The notes below the pieces were generated by a model, which did not search any database, had not been told where the DNA came from, and worked only from the letters and a program-made list of their open reading frames with translations. A program made the position numbers and the translations under genes. DNA of 64,000 bases. Source: CAG-238 sp022764365 (GTDB taxonomy: Bacteria; Bacillota; Clostridia; Peptostreptococcales; Anaerovoracaceae). This document shows positions 59,979 through 64,000 of this stretch, piece by piece (position 1 is the first letter of the stretch; each line of letters starts with the position of its first letter). The DNA is taken from the NCBI GenBank assembly GCA_022764365.1, contig JALERA010000045.1:1-64000 (forward strand), read 5' to 3'.

Positions 59979-61282
59979 TCATAGAGCACCAGTGCCAGCA
60001 CAAGAGTACAGGTTTCCGAAGCGGCAGCAGCGGTCCAAACGCCGGTCTCGCCAAAGAAGAAAGAGAATATAAGGACGAAAACCGATGTAAAAATCAGCCC
60101 GCGCCCGACGGATATGCTCATAGCCGACTTCGGCAGCTCTATAGACGTGAAATATCCCATCAGCGTAATCACTGCACCGAGAGGAAGAAACGCAGGGGAG
60201 TAGAGCCTGAATGCGTGAACGCTCTGCTCGAAAAGCTGCGGACTTGCCTCACTGTCAATGTATACGCCTACGATAGGGTCCGGATAAATCAGCCCGATTG
60301 CGAATGCGAGGAGCGAACATACGCCCGCGCAGCAAAGCGCAATCTTAAAAATGTAACGGCAGAAAGATCTTTTTTCCTTGCCGTAGTAATAGCTGATGAG
60401 CGGCTGCGTGCCTTGGTTTATGCCCATCATGGTCATAAGCACCAGCTGCGCAAAGTAGGAAATAATCGTATAAATCACAACTCCGTCGTTTCCCGAAATG
60501 CTCAGAAGCACGCGGTTGAAGACGAAAATGCAGATTCCCACGGAAAGCTCCGTCATGCAGTCGGCAATGCCAAATTTCGTACGGCAGAATGCCTCTTTGA
60601 GCTCGCCGCCACTGATTCTGACAAAGGAAAATTCCGATTTTGTCGAAAGGAAATGTTTCACATAAATGCTGAAGGACATCAGCTGCGACAGCCCCGTCGC
60701 GATTGCTGCGCCCGCAATTCCCCACCGGAACACGAGTACAAACAGTGCGTCCAGCACGATATTGCAGCATGCCGCCGCAACGCATGTTTTGATGGCTGTC
60801 TGCGGAAACCCGTCCGCCTTGACCAAAACTTCCAAATTGTAGGATGTCATATAAAAAGGAATAAATGCTGTGATTATTCCAAGATACTGCTTCACATAGT
60901 CAATCGTCTCATCCGTTGCACCCAGAAAAAGCGCAACCTTATCAAGAAAAAGCAGGATAACTGCGGCGACTGCAAGCCCGACCAACGCAACGGCAATCAC
61001 GCTGCCGGTAAAAACTTTGTTCGCGCCGCTGCGCTCGCCCCGGCCTTTGCATACGGAAGCGCGCGTGCTTGCTCCGACTGCAAACAGGATTCCCAGTGCG
61101 AATGCCGCATTGACAACCGGCATCGCAAGATTTACTGCCGCCAGTGCATCCTCGCCCACGCCGCGCGCTACGAAGATACCGTCTACCATCGTATAGATGG
61201 TATAGACCCACATTGCGGCAACGGAAGGCATAACATAATGGAAGAATTTCGATTTGATGTAAATTTTGTTTGAATTTGTCAT
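59960..61282 (-). CDS. MATE family efflux transporter
   Basis: A 440-residue, twelve-helix antiporter expelling drugs or other organic compounds. Family features are MPSVAAMWVYTIYTMVDGIF near the N-terminus, AAVNLAMPVVNAAFALGILF, and in the second half GINQGTQPLISYYYGK. Both MATE halves are complete. The start at 61282 follows AGAGGTGA; an in-frame extension to 61447 is Arg/Pro-rich repeat sequence and not part of the protein. It is expressed from a promoter with a MerR-type operator. Confidence 0.92.
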   Translation of the reverse strand: MTNSNKIYIKSKFFHYVMPSVAAMWVYTIYTMVDGIFVARGVGEDALAAVNLAMPVVNAAFALGILFAVGASTRASVCKGRGERSGANKVFTGSVIAVALVGLAVAAVILLFLDKVALFLGATDETIDYVKQYLGIITAFIPFYMTSYNLEVLVKADGFPQTAIKTCVAAACCNIVLDALFVLVFRWGIAGAAIATGLSQLMSFSIYVKHFLSTKSEFSFVRISGGELKEAFCRTKFGIADCMTELSVGICIFVFNRVLLSISGNDGVVIYTIISYFAQLVLMTMMGINQGTQPLISYYYGKEKRSFCRYIFKIALCCAGVCSLLAFAIGLIYPDPIVGVYIDSEASPQLFEQSVHAFRLYSPAFLPLGAVITLMGYFTSIELPKSAMSISVGRGLIFTSVFVLIFSFFFGETGVWTAAAASETCTLVLALVLYDKKIRS

Positions 61283-61301
61283 TGTTATCACCTCTGTAAA
61301 C

Positions 61302-61332
61302 AGCATAAACCCTGGTATCATACCAAGGTCAA
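61302..61332 (-). promoter_or_regulatory. MerR-type promoter and operator of the MATE gene
   Basis: On the minus strand -35 TTGACC (61332-61327) and -10 TATGCT (61307-61302) are separated by 19 bases, longer than the normal 17. The spacer carries the dyad CCTTGGTAT/ATACCAGGG (61328-61310, 8 of 9 pairs). A 19-base spacer with a central dyad is the hallmark of promoters activated by MerR proteins through DNA distortion. The divergent MerR gene at 62285 is the obvious regulator. Confidence 0.8.
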
Positions 61333-61387
61333 GAGTGATTTTGAAAAATTTTTTTGCCACCGGTCTCCCCGGTGCCGCCGCCCGGTG

Positions 61388-61503
61388 CGGCCGGGGGCGC
61401 CGGCGTTTGGGAAACCTTGGCGTTTGGGACCTCGGGGACGCCGGCATTCCGGGAAACCTCGGCGTTTGGAGCCTCGGTGACGCCTGCGTCTGGGAAACCT
61501 CTG
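61388..61503. repeat. 42-43-bp imperfect tandem repeat (about 2.6 units)
   Basis: Units containing GCCGGCGTTTGGGAAACCTT or close variants, with GGCGTTTGG and CTCGG-GACGCC, follow one another. A related CCTTCGGCGTTTGGAAG occurs alone near 61953. Confidence 0.7.
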
Positions 61504-62284
61504 AGGAGAGATAGCGTTTACACGAAACATGCCCTTATAGAGGGGTGCTTCGTGTCTTTGAGGCCATAAATCGCCCCGAAGCGTCCCGGGCACGCATAGC
61601 GGCATAAGCGCCCGCTGAGGACCCCCTCTCAAAACGGTGAAATTTCAACAACCCAATAAATTCCATTTTGAATGCCGCCGGAGAACCAACCCTGCCGTGC
61701 GCAAAATTCACCTAAAATGGGCAAAAGACACGAAAAGGGGGTCAATTTTCGGCAGTTGGTGGGAAATGCCTAATTCTTACAGAAATGTAAAATGTCCGGT
61801 GTGCTGAGTCGAGCATGCTGCATGCCTTGGGCGCGCACCCAAGCGCACGCCTCCGAAAACTAACCCAAACGCACGGCAGCAGTCCTCGATGTCTCGTCCC
61901 TGTCCCGGATGTGCACCCTAAGCCCCGCACGCTTTCGCCCCAGGATTTCAGAACCTTCGGCGTTTGGAAGCATGGCGTGCCGTCCGGCCCCCTGCGCGCC
62001 TCCGCCCGAGGGGCGGGGCGCCTGGAATCCCTTGAACTCGCGAACCTCCGCCCTTGAGCCGCCGAGCCCCGACGACCCAGGGGCTCGCCGCGTACTTAAT
62101 TCCCGAAGATACTTTTTAAAAATGAAAATGTATGATATGCTTATAGCAGAGACGAACGCGTTCCGGCGATGCGGAAACGAAAGTGTGCTGGCTGACGATG
62201 GTACCGGCACCCCCAGAGTGTGCGATTGGACGCACCTCGACGGTGACCGGTGCGCCCCGCGCGGGCATGCGAAAGGAGGAGATG
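61504..62284. other. GC-rich region between the MATE and MerR genes
   Basis: No convincing gene. It has a hairpin ACACGAA/TTCGTGT (about 61514-61555), a GTGAAATTTCAAC near-palindrome (61637-61649), and several open frames with no family features. A MerR promoter is likely in 62090-62270, but I could not place it. Confidence 0.45.
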
Positions 62285-63091
62285 ATGAAGGAATATTACA
62301 AGATAGGCGAAATTTCAAAACTTTACAATATCGGTACGGATTCGCTCCGCTACTACGAAGAAATCGGCATACTGCGGCCGCGGCGCGACGAAAACGGCTA
62401 CCGCATGTACAGCGTCGGCGACATCCGAACCCTGAACGTTCTGCGCGAACTCCGCAGCATCGGCTTCCCGATGAAAGACATCAAAGCACACCTCAAGGAC
62501 TTCGACGTGCAGCAAACGCTAGACATGTTCGCCGAGGCCATCGAAAGAATCGACCGGCGGCAGGAAGAACTCGAATTGCTCAAGAAAAATGTTTCCGAAC
62601 GCATCGACGAGATCAATTACTATTTACGCGAAAAAAACACACACGAGAGCATTTCCGTGCAGTCGCTGCCCGAACGCCACATCCTCAAACTCAGCGAAAA
62701 AGCGCTACGTGAGACCGACATCGATTTCGTCCTCAAGAAACTGCAGTCAGAGTACGAGGACCAGCTTTACATCGTAGGAAACGGTGAAATCGGAGCGCTG
62801 ATTGACAGCGACTGCCTGCTCGAGGGTGAATACGGGCGCTTCGAAGCAGCCTTCTACATCGTAGCGCCCGACGAAGAGTTCGACGCCGTGCTTCCCGCCG
62901 CAGACTATCTTTGCATGACGGTCAAAGGTTCTTATGCACAAATGCGCGAGGAGTGGAGCAAGATTTTGGACTATGCGCGACGGGAAGGGTTCAGCGTCTG
63001 CGGCAGCGGCGTCGAACTCTACCTTATCGACGACCACGACACAAACAAGGAGAGCGAATTCATCACCGAACTGCAGATTGCAGTTCGGTGA
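62285..63091 (+). CDS. MerR family regulator with effector-binding domain
   Basis: A 268-residue activator. Residues 1-70 are the MerR helix-turn-helix and wing (YYKIGEISKLYNIGTDSLRY, RPRRDENGYRMYSVGDIRTL), then a dimerisation helix (about 75-115) and a BmrR/GyrI-like ligand-binding domain (about 120-268). That architecture is common for multidrug-sensing regulators. The start at 62285 (or 62282) follows AAAGGAGG. It is oriented away from the MATE gene, whose promoter has the matching operator. Confidence 0.9.
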   Translation: MKEYYKIGEISKLYNIGTDSLRYYEEIGILRPRRDENGYRMYSVGDIRTLNVLRELRSIGFPMKDIKAHLKDFDVQQTLDMFAEAIERIDRRQEELELLKKNVSERIDEINYYLREKNTHESISVQSLPERHILKLSEKALRETDIDFVLKKLQSEYEDQLYIVGNGEIGALIDSDCLLEGEYGRFEAAFYIVAPDEEFDAVLPAADYLCMTVKGSYAQMREEWSKILDYARREGFSVCGSGVELYLIDDHDTNKESEFITELQIAVR

Positions 63092-63155
63092 TGAAGAGGC
63101 GGCAGCAGGCACGGCCGCGTCCCGGACTAAACACCCTGCGGCCGCCTGTGCCGCC

Positions 63156-63229
63156 AGGCGGCTCGGCGGCATGCGCAGCATCTCGACACTGCAGGCGGCT
63201 CGGCGGCATGCGCAGCATCTCGACACTGC
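63156..63229. repeat. 37-bp perfect tandem repeat
   Basis: The 37-base unit beginning AGGCGGCTCGGCGGCATGCG appears twice without change (63156-63192 and 63193-63229). Confidence 0.9.
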
Positions 63230-63294
63230 AGGAACTTCGCAGGGGCGGGGGCAGAGATGCCAGACCTTTCCGGGCGGCAGTCAGGGATGCGGCA

Positions 63295-63435
63295 CCTTCC
63301 TGGAGGGCGAATTCTTCTTCATCTTGGGCGGAGGCGTTGCGCCTTCCTGGAAGGCGAATTCCTCTTCATCTCGGGCGGGAGCGTTGCATCTTCTTGGAGG
63401 TCGAATTCTTTTTCATTTCGGGCGGGAGTGAAATG
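63295..63435. repeat. 47-bp imperfect tandem repeat, three units
   Basis: Units start at 63295, 63342 and 63389. Each contains CTTGG or CCTGG, then GAATTC-TTCATCT-type sequence and GGGCGG. A 47-base period shifts the reading frame at each unit, so no protein repeat is encoded. The last unit runs straight into A module copy 3. Confidence 0.85.
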
Positions 63436-63500
63436 TCAAAAAATGGATAATCATGCATAAAGTAATATCTTTTTAGCCAAAGCGCCTCAAAAATAGAAAC
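63433..63500 (+). repeat. dispersed repeat, A module, copy 3
   Basis: ATGTCAAAAAATGGATAATC followed by ATGCATAAAG and TAATATCTTTTTAGCC matches copy 1 with three differences over 45 bases. The CTCAAAAATAGAA arm is also shared; the second hairpin seen in copies 1 and 2 is not clear here. Confidence 0.75.
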
Positions 63501-63707
63501 CGGCAGCCTGCAGAAACTCCAAAAACAGCAAAAAAGCCTCAGAACAGGCTGCTGTCGCAGACCCGCCCGGCAGGTGCCGCCCGGCAGGCCGTCGAGCCAT
63601 ATAAAAATTTCGACGTTATAAGCTGTTCGCATCCGAGAAAACGAAAAAAAGGATGTGCATGCGGCAAATGCGAACTCTTGGTTCAGCCGGGGACGGAAGC
63701 TCGATTT

Positions 63708-63771
63708 TCTATCTTTTCGGTCCGATGCCCCAAAAGATAGAAAAATCGACCATTTTATGCATGCCCGGCGC
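63708..63771 (+). repeat. dispersed repeat, B module, copy 3
   Basis: TCTATCTTTTCGG opens the hairpin and CCAAAAGATAG closes it, then AAAAATCGACCATTTTATGC follows. It matches B modules at 2099 and 11142. Confidence 0.75.
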
Positions 63772-63819
63772 CCACACCCGCCACCTGGCTGCCCCGGCGC
63801 ACGCCCCACGCCTAGGGGG

Positions 63820-64000
63820 CTACATCTGCGGGAGCAGTATACCGGCAATTATGCGGCCGACCTCCTCAGAATCAAAGCCGCCGTCCGGGCCGTCGCATGT
63901 TACAATTAAGTTTTTAGGCTGATAGATGCCGTTCAAATAATACAGCTGCATTTTTTCCCGGTCACGCAAGAAGTACACATCATCGCCGAACATACCTTTA
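63820..64000 (-). CDS. partial gene at the window edge, C-terminal end only
   Basis: Sixty codons including the stop are open on the minus strand and continue beyond 64000. The visible protein end includes KGMFGDDVYFLRDREKMQLY, then YYLNGIYQPKNLIVTCDGP and GRIIAGILLPQM. The amino-acid mix and codon use look coding, with charged and aromatic residues in a plausible pattern. No family is recognised from this piece. Confidence 0.6.
   Translation of the reverse strand, partial: KGMFGDDVYFLRDREKMQLYYLNGIYQPKNLIVTCDGPDGGFDSEEVGRIIAGILLPQM

Noticed and set aside
61909..62712. 267-codon plus-strand frame upstream of and across the MerR gene start
   Set aside because: It is out of frame with the MerR gene and GC-rich without motifs.
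63156..63435. Possible CRISPR array
   Set aside because: Repeats are directly adjacent with no unique spacers, and no cas genes are in the window.
62911..63450. Open frames through the tandem repeats after the MerR gene
   Set aside because: The 47-base period does not keep frame, the frames overlap the MerR gene in part, and they have no ribosome site.
63366..63848. 160-codon minus-strand frame through A/B copy 3
   Set aside because: It runs through hairpins and repeats and looks like chance. The short shared peptide start (M-x-x-YPFFDI) at the three A modules follows from DNA identity and is not followed by common protein sequence.
1..64000. tRNA or rRNA genes
   Set aside because: No cloverleaf with a GTTCRA-type T arm and CCA-end context, and no rRNA signature, was seen on reading through; a covariance search could still find one.

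Overview
The window looks like the chromosome of an anaerobic, spore-forming member of the Clostridia (Bacillota). The evidence is a cotJABC operon, a cwlJ-gerQ pair, a reverse-type rubrerythrin, an 8-cysteine ferredoxin, a Rex redox repressor, a CIRCE-controlled groESL operon, and gene orders known from Firmicutes (metG-tatD, SpoIIE domain-tilS-ftsH, tsaE-tsaB-rimI-tsaD-ABC-F-rex-groESL). Coding regions look moderate in GC. Many intergenic regions are GC-rich and unusually full of tandem repeats and hairpins. I cannot name the species; an Anaerovoracaceae-like lineage is only a guess. No tRNA, rRNA or CRISPR array was seen.

Layout. 0-2.2 kb is accessory: a decayed Rpn/PD-(D/E)XK transposase, a short tyrosine recombinase, and copy 1 of a composite dispersed repeat (A and B modules). 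2.2-8 kb holds deoC with a small membrane protein, then aspartokinase, a cytidylate-kinase-like protein, a 57-residue membrane protein and metG. An array of five related hairpins (8.1-8.5 kb) precedes tatD, a CDP-alcohol phosphatidyltransferase and a lone SpoIIE-type phosphatase domain. A repeat-rich gap (11.1-11.9 kb) carries copy 2 of the A/B repeat and a possible small RNA. Next come tilS, ftsH, a PucR-type regulator, dus, paired short chromate transporters, a DUF4234-like membrane protein and a lipoprotein. 21.8-23.6 kb has two more transposase genes, one apparently complete and one broken. It is followed by rubrerythrin and a DUF1538 membrane protein paired with a double PII-like protein.

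26.9-33.4 kb is a branched-chain amino acid (Liv-type) ABC operon with two substrate-binding lipoproteins. After it come an NFU Fe-S protein, an M20 dipeptidase, an FMN riboswitch with ribU, the t6A tRNA-modification cluster, an ABC-F ATPase, acpP, rex, a ferredoxin, a P-loop/Asp23-like fusion, an 8-oxoguanine glycosylase, groESL, cysK with an Rrf2 regulator, and a phospholipid cassette (PAP2, flippase-like protein, pssA, psd). 50.7-59.5 kb holds a DUF4143 ATPase, cotJABC, a KdpDE-like two-component pair, an aroE-aroK fusion, cwlJ-gerQ, and an alanine/glycine symporter behind a tandem glycine riboswitch. The window ends with a MATE exporter whose promoter has the 19-bp spacer and dyad typical of MerR control, a MerR-family regulator transcribed divergently from it, further tandem repeats, A/B repeat copy 3 and a gene cut by the window edge.

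The least explained signals are the three-copy A/B composite repeat, the hairpin array before tatD, and the promoter-terminator unit near 11.7 kb. All motif and promoter calls were made by eye; nothing was searched against a database.
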